A stretch of DNA of 64,000 nt, from assembly GCA_014529385.2 (NCBI GenBank), contig CM043961.1, forward strand, positions 15,850,478 through 15,914,477. Direction: 5' to 3'. Positions 42,290 through 52,259 of this stretch are shown one piece after another. Numbering within the stretch: the first letter of the stretch is position 1; the number at the start of each line of letters is the position of its first letter. The translations under genes were made by a program, and so were the position numbers. The DNA comes from Adiantum capillus-veneris (taxonomy: Eukaryota > Streptophyta > Polypodiopsida > Polypodiales > Pteridaceae). The notes below the pieces were generated by a model. It worked only from the letters and a program-made list of their open reading frames with translations, searched no databases and was not told the DNA's origin.

Positions 42290-42832
42290 GGTCGGTCGAG
42301 GATCGTACGGAAATCCACAAGTCAGAAAGTAAAGCTCAGTGCCTGTGGTACTCATGTAGCATCTATCTTTAGGCTCGCCAACTAGTGTCACAACATCTGT
42401 GGATAGGCGTCTACTAGAAGTGCGATACTCTAATCGATATATGCGCTAAGCACTATCTATATAGATCACTCGAGGACCTACCCATTGTAATATAACCTGT
42501 ACAGGATGGTCGAAGGCCTCAAGGCAATCATCTGCGTGTACTAGCTCTATCTCCTCTAGCCTAATCAAATGGTCGACCACATACGTGGCGCGATAGTCAT
42601 CTCTAAATGTGCCATCCCGTGTGTCGTCGAGAAGGACTCGCACCACTTGGAGGGTCTGTGTGGGACCAAAGGAAGCGCGGCACTGGACAAAGAAATGTCC
42701 ATATGTGTCTGTGTAAAAGGGTCGGCCTCTGTGCTCGCCTATAAGTGTGAGCAATGTGTACTCAGAGCAGGAAGTGGTCATGGCCATCATATGTGCGCTC
42801 TCGGCGTGTGATAGGCCTCTAAACCTCGTCAA
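42290..42832 (-). CDS. LARD ORF, unrecognised protein with repeat domain copy 1
   Basis: Open for 128 codons (42832-42446). After one stop the same frame continues to ~42290. Motifs run in the same order as in copy 2: T-D-T-Y-G-H-F-F-V, L-L-D-D-T-R, I-E-L-V-H-A-D-D-C-L, D-H-P-V-Q-V-I-L-Q, V-I-Y-I-D, then past the stop G-E-P-K-D-R-C-Y...L-T-C-G-F-P-Y-D-P. The two copies share spacing but only about a quarter to a third of residues, so the duplication is old relative to the LTRs. Function unknown. Confidence 0.6.
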
Positions 42833-44629
42833 CTCGTCGAATGGAGACTAAAATCAAAATCTGCACTATATCGAGGTTTATGCGTACAATCGGACTCAAA
42901 TCTAACAAAATCTGGCAAAACCTAACTCTCGGACGTATCTGCTCTAAATGTGTCTAATCGTGTGTACATGCGCGCGAACGTCGAGTATGTGGGGCGTGTG
43001 ATGCGTGTGGAATATGTGTGAGATGCAAAAAAAGAAAGAAAAAAAATCGTTTTTTTTTTACTTTTTTTTTTTAAAGGCCTTTTAAATTCGGACGCCCATG
43101 CAAATCAAATTTTGTTTTCTTGTGCTTTCACACTCTTTTTATTATCTTTGTTGACTTTGTTTCTCTCTCTCTCTCTCACTTAGATTCTTTTCTAACATGC
43201 TTTGTCTTTTGTTGACTTTACTCCCTTTCCACACACCTAAAAACAAGCATGCACATGTGCTTGACCCCCACTCCCTTTGTTTGCTTGTGCACTACACTTT
43301 ACACACACCCAAATTGAGGATGGCACACACCCCTCTTAAATGATGCACACACCTAAATCAAGCAATGCACACACACACCCAATTTAAGTAAATGCACACA
43401 CACCTAAATCAAGTAAATGCACACACACCTAAATCAAGTAAGTGCACACACACACCTAAATCAAGTAAATGCATACACTATTTCGAGAAGTGAGATCTAT
43501 GCGCATGCAAAGCTAAAAATAGGTCATGAAGTGCGTACGCTCTCAATTTGGTGAAGATTTTTTTGCAATTAACACTTCAAAATCACACCCAAAATCAATT
43601 TTTTATGCATTTGCATCCAAATTAGGTCGATTTTTGCTTCTCTTTTTGCCTAATTTTGATTAAAAATTAGCATAATTAGCAATAGAATTAAGCATATACA
43701 ATTGATAATCACACTTTGAACTTTGCAATTCATCCAATTTCACATCAATTTGCAATCAATTACAAGCCCAATTAAGTGTGCACACACATGCATAATCAAG
43801 CACTAATCGCTAATCAATGCACACACATTCTATCAAAAATTGGGCAGCATTTCGACGCAATTTTAGCAATGAAAAAACTGATCCATAATCATCATAACAA
43901 CATCAAGCAATCCAATGTTTTTAATGAACCCAATTGGCACCAATTAAACCACAATTTGCACTAAAAATGTGCACTTTGCCTACACATAGGCACACTAATT
44001 GCACTTAGATTTGCACTAATTTTTTGTGAAATTTATCTTTAATCAAACTTGCAAATCAAATCAGAAAATGAATGGGTTAATGCTCGCACAATAATGTAAG
44101 CATCGCTTTGATTTTCCACTCCAATTGACGCCTACACACATGTGTGTGTACTAGCAACCGCTTAACCACAATTCACCTACAATCAATCAAGCACAAAATC
44201 TCATGTGTAGCATCATTTTTAATCAAATTAAACACATAAGAATGATAATCACACTTCAAATCAATGATTTAGCAATGTGTGACACAAAAATCACGTGTGA
44301 TTAGAGAATAATTAGAGAGCCTAAAATTAGGAAAAAATCCTTAATTACACACTCAAAAATCACTCGATTTCACTCAATTTTTTTACAATTTCTTATCAAA
44401 AGAGTGATGCTTAAGCCTCTAATTAGGCATACACACATATAAAGCACTCCAATTGTTAGCGGATTAGTAGAAAATTAGTGAAAAAAGAGAGAAAAACATA
44501 CAAATTAATCACAATTTCTTAACCAAATCTCACCATAAATCCACAATTCACCATCACCAACACCTAATCCTAATTAAAATTAGAAACTCAAACCATCACA
44601 CGGGTGATCCTCTAGCTTAGGCGCTCAAT
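42833..44629 (-). other. AT-rich leader of the minus-strand element
   Basis: About 1.8 kb between the PBS and the first ORF. No coding region seen. It contains T-runs near 43050, a (CT)n stretch at ~43160-43178 and a tandem repeat at 43345-43470. Confidence 0.65.
43345..43470. repeat. ~26-bp tandem repeat in the LARD leader
   Basis: Units of CACACACACCTAAATCAAGT(A)AATG repeat about five times with small changes, including CA-dinucleotide length differences. Confidence 0.85.
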
Positions 44630-44646
44630 CCCCGGCAACGGCGCCA
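44630..44646 (-). other. Primer binding site of the minus-strand element (tRNA-Asp)
   Basis: On the minus strand TGGCGCCGTTGCCGGGG, an exact complement of the plant tRNA-Asp 3' end, one base from the LTR. Confidence 0.95.
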
Positions 44647-44647
44647 A

Positions 44648-45438
44648 TGTTGGCGGTCATAGCACAGTGCACAACCCACCGACATAATGTCAATCCGGTG
44701 GATTGGAACCCGGCTAGTGCATGGAAGCATGGATGCACCTAATGTGACGGAATGAGGACTCTAGGAAAAGGGGTAAAGCAAGAGAGGAGAAGAGGGAAAG
44801 CCGATGAAGCAAGATCTATGCACACACACTCTCAATCTACACTCTAACTCTCTAATCATGCAGACAATGGAGTATCCCTTTGCTCTAATCTCAAGCACAC
44901 ACACTCGAATCACACATTAAGCATACACAAAGAAGCCTAATGAGAGAAATGTATGCAGCCCACATACACACACACTCTAATCTAGCACACATGTGAAGCA
45001 AGAATGCTCAAACAAGAGGGAAAACGTGAGAGGGAAGAGAAGATTAACACTAATCATACACCATTAACACACATAAGCTTGAAAGACAAGAGAAAGTAGA
45101 GAGAACTTAGCTTCCATTAATCCCAATGACCACTACATATGATGTGGAAGATCCAAGCTCCATAGCCACTCCTCTTCTTCTTCTCCACACTCCCTCACAC
45201 TCTCTTCTCTAAGAATGCCCTTTCACATCTTGTGAATTGACTTATATACAAGGGCTTTTTAAAATGGGCGGCCGGCCAAAAAATGTATAACATGCTGCAA
45301 GTATCTAGGCTCATCTAATCACCAATGTACAACTTGGAACCCACTATGGAGCCCGTAAATACAAAAAATATATGCATACACATATGTGTACACACCAATG
45401 GAAGCATAATGCATGTCGTTGACGCTCGCCTGTCAACA
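44648..45438 (-). repeat. 5' LTR of the minus-strand element (791 bp)
   Basis: About 98.6% identical to 37735-38525. TATATAAG on the minus strand is at 45241-45248. Followed by TTATG (45439-45443). Confidence 0.95.
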
Positions 45439-46287
45439 TTATGTTCTAAAGTGGTTATGCAGGATTCGTTGTACCTCACCCGAGTTGGGTGGAGTGCTCA
45501 CTCGTGTGATGTGATTGGATTATGGTTTATGGTTTGGGATTAGATCATGAATTCATCTGGATGGTTTATGATAGACGTGTAAGGGTAGAGACCCTATACA
45601 GTCTAGCTGCTTGGAAAAAATTGTTTGTGCATATGGAAAGTGCTTTTGGGATTGCAGTCACATATTATGTTTCTCATGGCAGCATCGCTACAAGACTAGG
45701 ATCACCTACATCGCTTAGAATTAGATAAAAGGGTCGTTGACATGGGGCTTTGATGGATCAGGGGTGTTGCCTAGGTCTTCTTCTTTTTGTTAGGCTCATC
45801 TACACGGTTAGTGCATCGGGGGTTGAACAACCTACACGGCTAACGCGTCAAGGATTTTGCCTTGGCTTTGCCTAAAAAGCTGATGCTGGGCATCGAAGAG
45901 GCATGGTGCCCAAAGTGGTCTGGTTGGTGTTGATACCCTACCACCTACTGGTACTTGCGATCCTTTCAGAGCTTGGATTCATGGAGGAGGCGAAGCAGCC
46001 TCAACTTATATCTAGCTCAAAAGGTTGGAGGTGTTCTGGCTCGCTCCCGACAAAGTGAAATTCTCTCTGTTTGTAGTAGAGCAGAAGTGGATGGGTGGAC
46101 CGATCGATACCTACACAGGGTCTGGTGCTCTACTAGATATTTTGTCATATATTCTTTTGATGTTATGGTATACCCAGATTTTGTCATTACATTAATACAT
46201 GGTTGCATGTTTCATTTAAATGGGGCATTTAAAGATTCTTTGTCGTCATTCTCTTGTGTCTCTGTGCACTCTATTTCACCCTCCACT

Positions 46288-46291
<4 letters not shown>
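45439..46291. other. Intergenic DNA right of the minus-strand element
   Basis: Open stretches (45955-46518 plus) run into a microsatellite and have no recognisable motif. Confidence 0.5.

Positions 46292-46372
<81 letters not shown>
46292..46372. repeat. (TC)n microsatellite
   Basis: About 40 uninterrupted TC units. Confidence 0.97.
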
Positions 46373-46376
<4 letters not shown>

Positions 46377-46599
46377 AGTGTACACATATATACACCCTTC
46401 ACAATGTTATTTTGTTATTGAGTACGCTTTCATTCATAACACCCATTCATGGCCTAAACTCCATGCTTGGTCAGGTGCTGAGAACTCCTCCCTTATGCAA
46501 ACATTTCTGCAACTCTGATGTATATTGAAAATTGTATAAAGGTATAAATTGTATGATTTTTGCATAGACCCCTGGGGAGGGGTATCTCTCATAATCAAC

Positions 46600-47700
46600 A
46601 TGGAAATTTCCTCTGCATAAGGGTTTCATGAAATAATTGTCTCCTGTCGTGATTGCAAGCGGGGCAGACATTAGGTTCAATTGGATCGAGTTTGCGGTGT
46701 ACTTGCAGGATATTCAAGAGAAGGGTTATTATGAAGGCCATGTTAACAAGCAAAGAATACACAATCTCAAGCTTCTAGTTCCAAAAATAGAAGAGGAGTT
46801 TGTTGAAATCTGGGAGGAGAACATAGCCATCACAGGTACGAGTACTGCAAAATCTACCAAGGCCACACCTCTAAACTTATCAAAATAGTCAATAGGAGAT
46901 AGAAACTTCTTCATTTTGTGGGTCAGAGGAATGACAACACATGAAGGAAACTGTCCTTCATTTGAAAACACAAATACTATATGATAAAAGAATCTCAAAA
47001 ATGTGCAAGAGGCCCTAGAATTTGCAAGGGCTTTGAATGCAGAAAATATGAAGGTCACTCCAATTGTCATGGGTTTGAGATAGAGGTTGCAAGCAGCTGA
47101 GAAGGAGTTGCAAACTCTATCTCGCATAGTAATGATGTGCATTGTGGATTCATGACAAAAATGGAGCTTTAAGTTAGAATAGACACAATGAAAGACACCA
47201 TAGAGGCTTTGGGGTTTCCTCATAGTAAAGACGACCCCTTTGATAGTGACAGACATAACATGTAGCTGGTAAGTGTTCGTAATTTTCATATTCGCACTTT
47301 ATGTTTGGTACATTTTCTTAGGTAACTCATGTACTTACTGTGCTCTTTTTATCTTTGTTATGTAGGTTGAGGTGGACATTGCAAAATCCAAAGTGCAAAA
47401 CTTTGAAAGTCAACTTGAACTTTTGATGCTCATGGAGTCCAAAATACAAGGCCCATTTTTCTAGATTTCCCTCATTAATCTAGCCCTTGCCAATTTTATG
47501 AAGGATAGAGAGGTACAAGGCAATGTTGGAACAAACTTGTCTATTGGTTTTGGTATGTCCCTTGAAGTACAACAAATTCTTGCAATGGTCAAGTTGTCCT
47601 ATACCGAATGGTTGTGCAACCTTGCAATGCAAAGACATCCAATCACACCAAAAATTGGTAAAATAATCAAGCTTGAATATAAGCTTGCTAGTTAGCATAC
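46600..47700 (+). pseudogene. Unrecognised spliced coding relic
   Basis: A plus-strand frame at 46637-46888 reads W-I-E-F-A-V-Y-L-Q-D-I-Q-E-K-G-Y-Y-E-G...V-P-K-I-E-E-E-F-V-E-I-W-E-E-N. Further conserved-looking coding text with stops follows to 47268 (A-L-N-A-E-N-M-K-V...R-L-Q-A-A-E-K-E-L). A GTAAGT at 47269 and TTATGTAG ending at 47365 bracket a plausible 97-bp intron, after which V-E-V-D-I-A-K-S-K-V-Q-N-F-E-S-Q-L and a last stretch to ~47690 are readable. It looks like a dead copy of a real gene or of a transposon gene with helical segments; I do not recognise the family. A 186-codon antisense ORF over the same region is probably a shadow. Confidence 0.45.
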
Positions 47701-48190
47701 ATGGTATGTTAGTTAGCATAATAGGCTGGGTAATTAGTACACTCGACTACAAGTTAGCATTGTGGGTATGCTAGTTAGCATACTGGGTTGGCTAGTTAGT
47801 ACATTGGGAGTGCAAGTTAGGATTTTGGGTATTCTAGTTAGAATATTGGGTATGCAAATTGGGTATGTTAGCTAGCATAGTGGTGTGGCTAATTAGCATA
47901 CTGGGTTGGCTAGTTAGCATATTGGACATGGGCTAGTTGGCATAAAGTTTTACCAACTAGGATATGGTCTAGAAAATATGTCATATCTAGTTATATTCTA
48001 AATAGCATACTATGCATGCTAATTAAGCTAATTAGCATATAGATCATGATAGTTAGCATTCATGGTATGCTAAGCCACATACATAGTTAGCATGTTAAAT
48101 GCATGATAGTTAGAATTCATGGTACACTAAGTCGTATACATAGTTAGCATGTTAAACTAACTATATAGCATACATGGCATGCTTATATAG
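47690..48190. repeat. Degenerate GCTAGTTAGCATA repeats
   Basis: GTTAGCAT or TAGCATA recurs about twenty times with linkers such as CTGGGTTGGCTA, spaced roughly 20-35 bp. TTAGCATGCTAA-like pairs make it partly palindromic. It is a decayed minisatellite; an isolated similar phrase lies at ~56870. Confidence 0.8.
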
Positions 48191-48288
48191 GTTGTAATCA
48201 AAGTTTTTTTTTCAATCCTCTCAAAATCATTCCATGACGTGGGCAGTGTGAGTGCATGAATGCGGAGCGTGTTTGGAGAGGGATAGGG

Positions 48289-48290
<2 letters not shown>

Positions 48291-48370
<80 letters not shown>
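48291..48370. repeat. (GA)n microsatellite
   Basis: About 40 uninterrupted GA units. Confidence 0.97.
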
Positions 48371-48372
<2 letters not shown>

Positions 48373-48439
48373 ACAGGATCTGGGTGGATCAACTCACCAC
48401 ATTATGTGTGAGAGAGCCCCATATTCTTCTATCTAGTAA

Positions 48440-49235
48440 AAAATCATGACTACATTAGTTCATGTGACATTTGTGCAACTAAGGCACCTGTAGAACATGA
48501 GACATTGTTCAAAGTAACGGTTGCACCTGACGAAAGGCACCTTACTAAAGGGGTTGAGTAGAGCGAGAATAAAATCCATTCAAATTGAAGTTGAAAGTTA
48601 TGTGTTGATTGATGATTACCTCTACAAGAGAGGAAAGGACAATCAATTGAAAATGTGTACCACAAAAGGTGAATATATTCCGATTCTTGAGCAAGCTCAC
48701 ATTGGACAAGGAGGCTGATTTTTTTTTGCTGACAAAACCATGAAAGAAATTCTCGTTGCAAGAATTTGGTGGTTGACCTTGTTTATGGATGTTGAAGCAT
48801 ACATGAAAAGATGCGACAAATGATAACAAATAAAAGTACCTATGTGGAGAGACGAAATGCCTTTAAGACCAATGATGGGGCATAGACTTTGTAGGATCGA
48901 TTGCACCTCCTGCATATTGTACGCATGCTCATTATATTATAGTGGCCATAGACTATCTAACCAAATGAGCTGAAGCCAAAGCTACATAGAAGAACGATGC
49001 AAAAATGACAACACAATTCTTGTATGAGAAATTTTTTGCAAGATATAGACTATCGATCAAGATAATCAGTGACAAGGGACTCACTTCCTAGATGAAGTGA
49101 TTGAATTCTTGCTGGAGCCTAGATGAATTCATCTTGCAAATCAACACCTTATCACCCTTAAATGAATGGACAAGCAAAGAGCACAAACAAAACCCTATGC
49201 ACAATGCTCACAAAGATAGTGAGTGAATCAAGAGT
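48440..49235 (+). pseudogene. Element B integrase relic (two zinc modules, broken DDE core)
   Basis: S-C-D-I-C-A-T-K-A-P-V-E-H-E-T-L-F at ~48455-48505 aligns with the end of A's first zinc module (C-I-V-C-S-S-K-P-P-A-E-Y-S-T-L-Y). The second module follows in order: D-D-Y-L-Y-K-R-G-K-D-N-Q-L-K, I-L-E-Q-A-H-I-G-Q-G-G (48600-48720), then, across frame changes, sequence matching the DDE core, ending N-K-T-L-C-T-M-L-T-K-I-V-S-E-S-R at ~49230. The next bases jump to the second half of PR2, a deletion of roughly 1 kb relative to A. Several stops are present. Confidence 0.8.
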
Positions 49236-50050
49236 AGCAATTTCATGTCATGGTGGATAACGATCTTAATGAAGCAGTCATCCTAGGTGTATCCTGGATG
49301 AGAACTTATAAATTAGTTCCGGATTGGCAAGCGGATACTTTCAAGTTTAAAATAACCACACCCCTTATGTCACTCTTTGGCACAAAGTGATCACATCTGA
49401 GAAGTATAGCCATTGTTATAGAACCACAGTTAGTGATAACAAATGCACCTACACGGCAAGTCAACGGACAAGCCAAAGACATGTATGGGTCAAGAAATCC
49501 ATTATGGGGCAAAGAAGCCTAAGCAAACATGGATACCCAATCCACAAGTGCCAACCACAACAAAGAGAAACCCTCAAAAAATCTCGATAACCTCGTCGTA
49601 GTTATACTTGGAAGTGATAGCCCAAACAACAACAAAATCCTACAACAAGCCAACCCAAGTATCAATGGATTTCCAAGCGAACAAAACCCAACCAACCCAA
49701 ACAACTTGGCAATGGGGGCCCAAGCAAGAAACTCAACAACCAACTAAACAATGACCACAACCCAAATACAAGTGGGTACCAAGAAAGCCACCAACCATAG
49801 AAATCAAGACAATGGTACTCAACCAACCAACAATCAAAGAAAGAGTATGCCATCTTCAAATCCTGTTGTTTAGACAACGTAGTAGAGATGGAGCCTTGTC
49901 AGCAAAAACCATTGAACAATTCATTCAATACCCACATCCTACACAACATATTGTTACCCCGTACATCTCTTTCATCAAACATTACAAGGCCTTGCATAGA
50001 CAATGTATTCTAGCCAAGGCACAATGCACAAACCTTCGTTCGAGATGACT
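49236..50050 (+). pseudogene. Element B PR2 second half and W-I-P-K repeat tail
   Basis: F-H-V-M-V-D-N-D-L-N-E-A-V-I-L-G-V-S-W-M (from ~49242) aligns with A's F-Y-V-V-E-D...L-L-L-G-Q-P-W-Q, the C-terminal half of the second protease. Later frames contain K-Q-T-W-I-P-N-P (~49521) and K-Y-K-W-V-P-R-K (~49764), the same type of repeat as in A. The active-site half is deleted. Confidence 0.72.
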
Positions 50051-50056
50051 TAGAAT

Positions 50057-50068
50057 GGGAAGGGGGAG
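50057..50068 (+). other. Element B internal polypurine tract
   Basis: GGGAAGGGGGAG soon after the end of the PR2 region, in the position equivalent to A's internal tract at 20982-20993. Confidence 0.6.
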
Positions 50069-50981
50069 TAGGAGCCTATTGCAATATCATGAGCTTGAAG
50101 ATTATGAGAATTCATGTTTATAGTGTATAAAGTTTTTTTTTTTGCTTAATTTTTGTCTTTTTACTTGCTTTTTATCTAGTTTTACTTCATATTTGGCATG
50201 AATTTGTGCTATATCGACAAATTTTTAACAACCACGATACCTAGATTGAGAGTATGTATATAAAAGTGTGCAAAATAATTTTGGCTAATTTTTGGACAAT
50301 AATGATAATTTCTAGTTATTTTTCTTAATTTTTAGCTAAAGATATAAAATCAATAAAATTAACTAGAAGAGTCAAAATCAAGTTCTGAAAGAAAACACCA
50401 GACAAATGAAGCAAGAGCTTCAAGCATGTCAAGTTTCAAAGGATTTGGCACAAATCAAAATTTGGGCCAACTTTACGATCGATCAAATTTGCAAAAGCGA
50501 GGGCAATCAGCGATTGAATGTCCAAATGATGAGTTGTTTGAGTCGTAAGTAATATGCCATGACCAATCAAGGTAAGGAAGGTAAGTATGCACTTGGGACT
50601 CCAGGTGACCTAGAGCATATGAGAGCACTAGCTTGCTACGAGCAATTTTAGCCACCATAGGACATGAGATTTGACATGTATGTTCCACTAACCTTCCTCG
50701 ACAAATGTATGAAGGCCACACAACACAAAAAAACATCAAGTTAGCCACATTGATCAAATCAAAGTTGGATTTTTTGTGAACTATCAAAGGTTGGCAGAGG
50801 GGGCACTCCAAATTCAAAAAGTTTTGACCCAGACAGCCAAGGGCTTCCCAACCATGCAATCATAGTTAGATTGGAGGCGCAATCCATGTTCCCCAACCTC
50901 AAAATCCCAAATTTTTTCTCCTGGAGCTTGCCTCACATAGTGTCTATCCACTTTGCAATCACAGTTGAGAAATCTTTCCAA

Positions 50982-52053
50982 ACATGGATCTGATCCATGT
51001 CCCCCAACATGCCAGAACAGGACCAAAAGTCATCCACAATCAGATCAGGGTTTGCGAAAATCACCCCTCAAGTTTCATACAAAATGGACACCTAAAGACC
51101 AAAAAACCCCTCAATTTGCAGCATTTCTATCTACAAATGTTCATTTTGATATAGGCTAGGAAAAAAACGATCCAAACCTCAAAATTTGGTGACTAAGGGC
51201 TTACGAAACATGTCTAGATGCTTTCCAAACATGGATTGTGATTCATGTACCCCAGGTGTAGAGTTGGCAGATTTTGGGTCCAAAGTGTATGCAAGTGTAA
51301 AAGTCATCAATTGATTAAGGAAATTGTGCAAAATTCCAAGAGATTGGCAACTTCAGAGTGTCATAGTGCCAAAGTTCGAGTGTGGGGGAATAAAACCATT
51401 AAGTGATGAACTTGGGAAATTGTTTACTCTGAATGTCAAAGAGTAACCAAGAAATGCCTGGAGAAGATATAAATTTTGATAGCAAGGCGAGGAAGGCCAA
51501 TAAATGTTGGATGACAGTGAAAATTGATGGATAGGTAGACATAAAGGTGCTAATCAATCTTCAAGCATTAGAATCACAAAAACCAACACCCATTAGCCAC
51601 AAGAGTCAATCAACGTGGGATCCAAAAATTAGAGATGGTCAAAGTCGAGAAAATAGGGCCATAAACTGGGATATTGGATTAACTTAATGAATATAGATCT
51701 AAATATAACAATATTCCACCAATGTGCTAGGATAAGCTATAGGAACATGCCCATCAATCCTGATCCCAAGCTGTGACCCAACATGGATTGCGATCCATGT
51801 ACCTTTTTCAAATTTCAGGACTTAGACCAAGACATCATGTCCCACCCAAGTTTTCAAGGCATTTGAATATCAAAGCCCTTGTGAGAATGCCAAAATTCTC
51901 TAATTCTACAAAAAATTTACAAAATTTGGCTTAGAATCCCAACCACTGTTTGGAATCACAAAAGTTTTCACCCATAGCATCCTTTGATCATGCTAAACCA
52001 GATGGTGCAGAGGTCACCCCAAAATGTGTTCCAACATGGATTGTAATCCATGT
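50982..52053. repeat. Element B palindromes (four clear copies)
   Basis: ACATGGAT(Y)(R)...ATCCATGT-type dyads at 50982-51000 (9-bp perfect arms, 1-nt loop), 51229-51248 (one arm mismatch), 51781-51800 and 52034-52053, usually preceded by CCAA and followed by a C-rich or ACC stretch. A half-copy lies near 50880. They lie between the internal polypurine tract and ORF3, as in A, but the sequence differs entirely from A's palindrome. Confidence 0.85.
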
Positions 52054-52259
52054 ACCACTAACCTTGAACTGATGTGAACCACTTTGCCCTAGTGCTTGTA
52101 GATGTCCTAGACACATTGGTGAAGTTTTGTCAAATTTGGAACTTATTTGCTCAAGTTATTCTCATTTTTCATTTTATGGTCAAGTTTGCATTATATGATT
52201 TTTTGGACAACTTTTTGATCAAATACTATGAATTAAACAATTGAAAATTTGGTAGCAAG

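Larger units (their letters stand above)
37735..45438 (-). mobile_element. Non-autonomous LTR retrotransposon (LARD-like, 7,704 bp) with novel ORFs
   Basis: Two 791-bp LTRs (37735-38525 and 44648-45438) with about 11 substitutions, flanked by TTATG on both sides (37730-37734, 45439-45443). Orientation is minus: an exact 17-nt tRNA-Asp PBS lies at 44630-44646 next to the right LTR, and a polypurine tract lies at 38526-38538 next to the left LTR. The 6.1-kb interior has no RT, integrase or protease motif in any frame I can read, so it must depend on another element's enzymes. Its tRNA-Asp PBS points to a gypsy helper such as element A. The interior holds a 1.8-kb AT-rich leader, then a run of minus-strand open frames with a duplicated domain. 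Confidence 0.93.

Noticed and set aside
42569-42811. 80-codon plus-strand ORF inside the minus-strand element
   Set aside because: The minus strand carries the duplicated-domain ORF here; the plus frame is its shadow.
38526-44647. Search for pol genes in the 7.7-kb LTR element
   Set aside because: No Y-x-D-D, D-S/T-G, H2C2 or DDE motif was found on either strand, so it is called non-autonomous.
46220-46528. Leu-Ser repeat ORFs over (CT)n tracts (also at 30,261; 48,198; 60,955-61,415)
   Set aside because: They are products of dinucleotide repeats, open in several frames and both strands at once.
46729-47289. 186-codon minus-strand ORF
   Set aside because: The plus strand shows charged, helical protein text with a good intron; the minus frame has shadow-like composition (Phe, Ser and Cys-rich).
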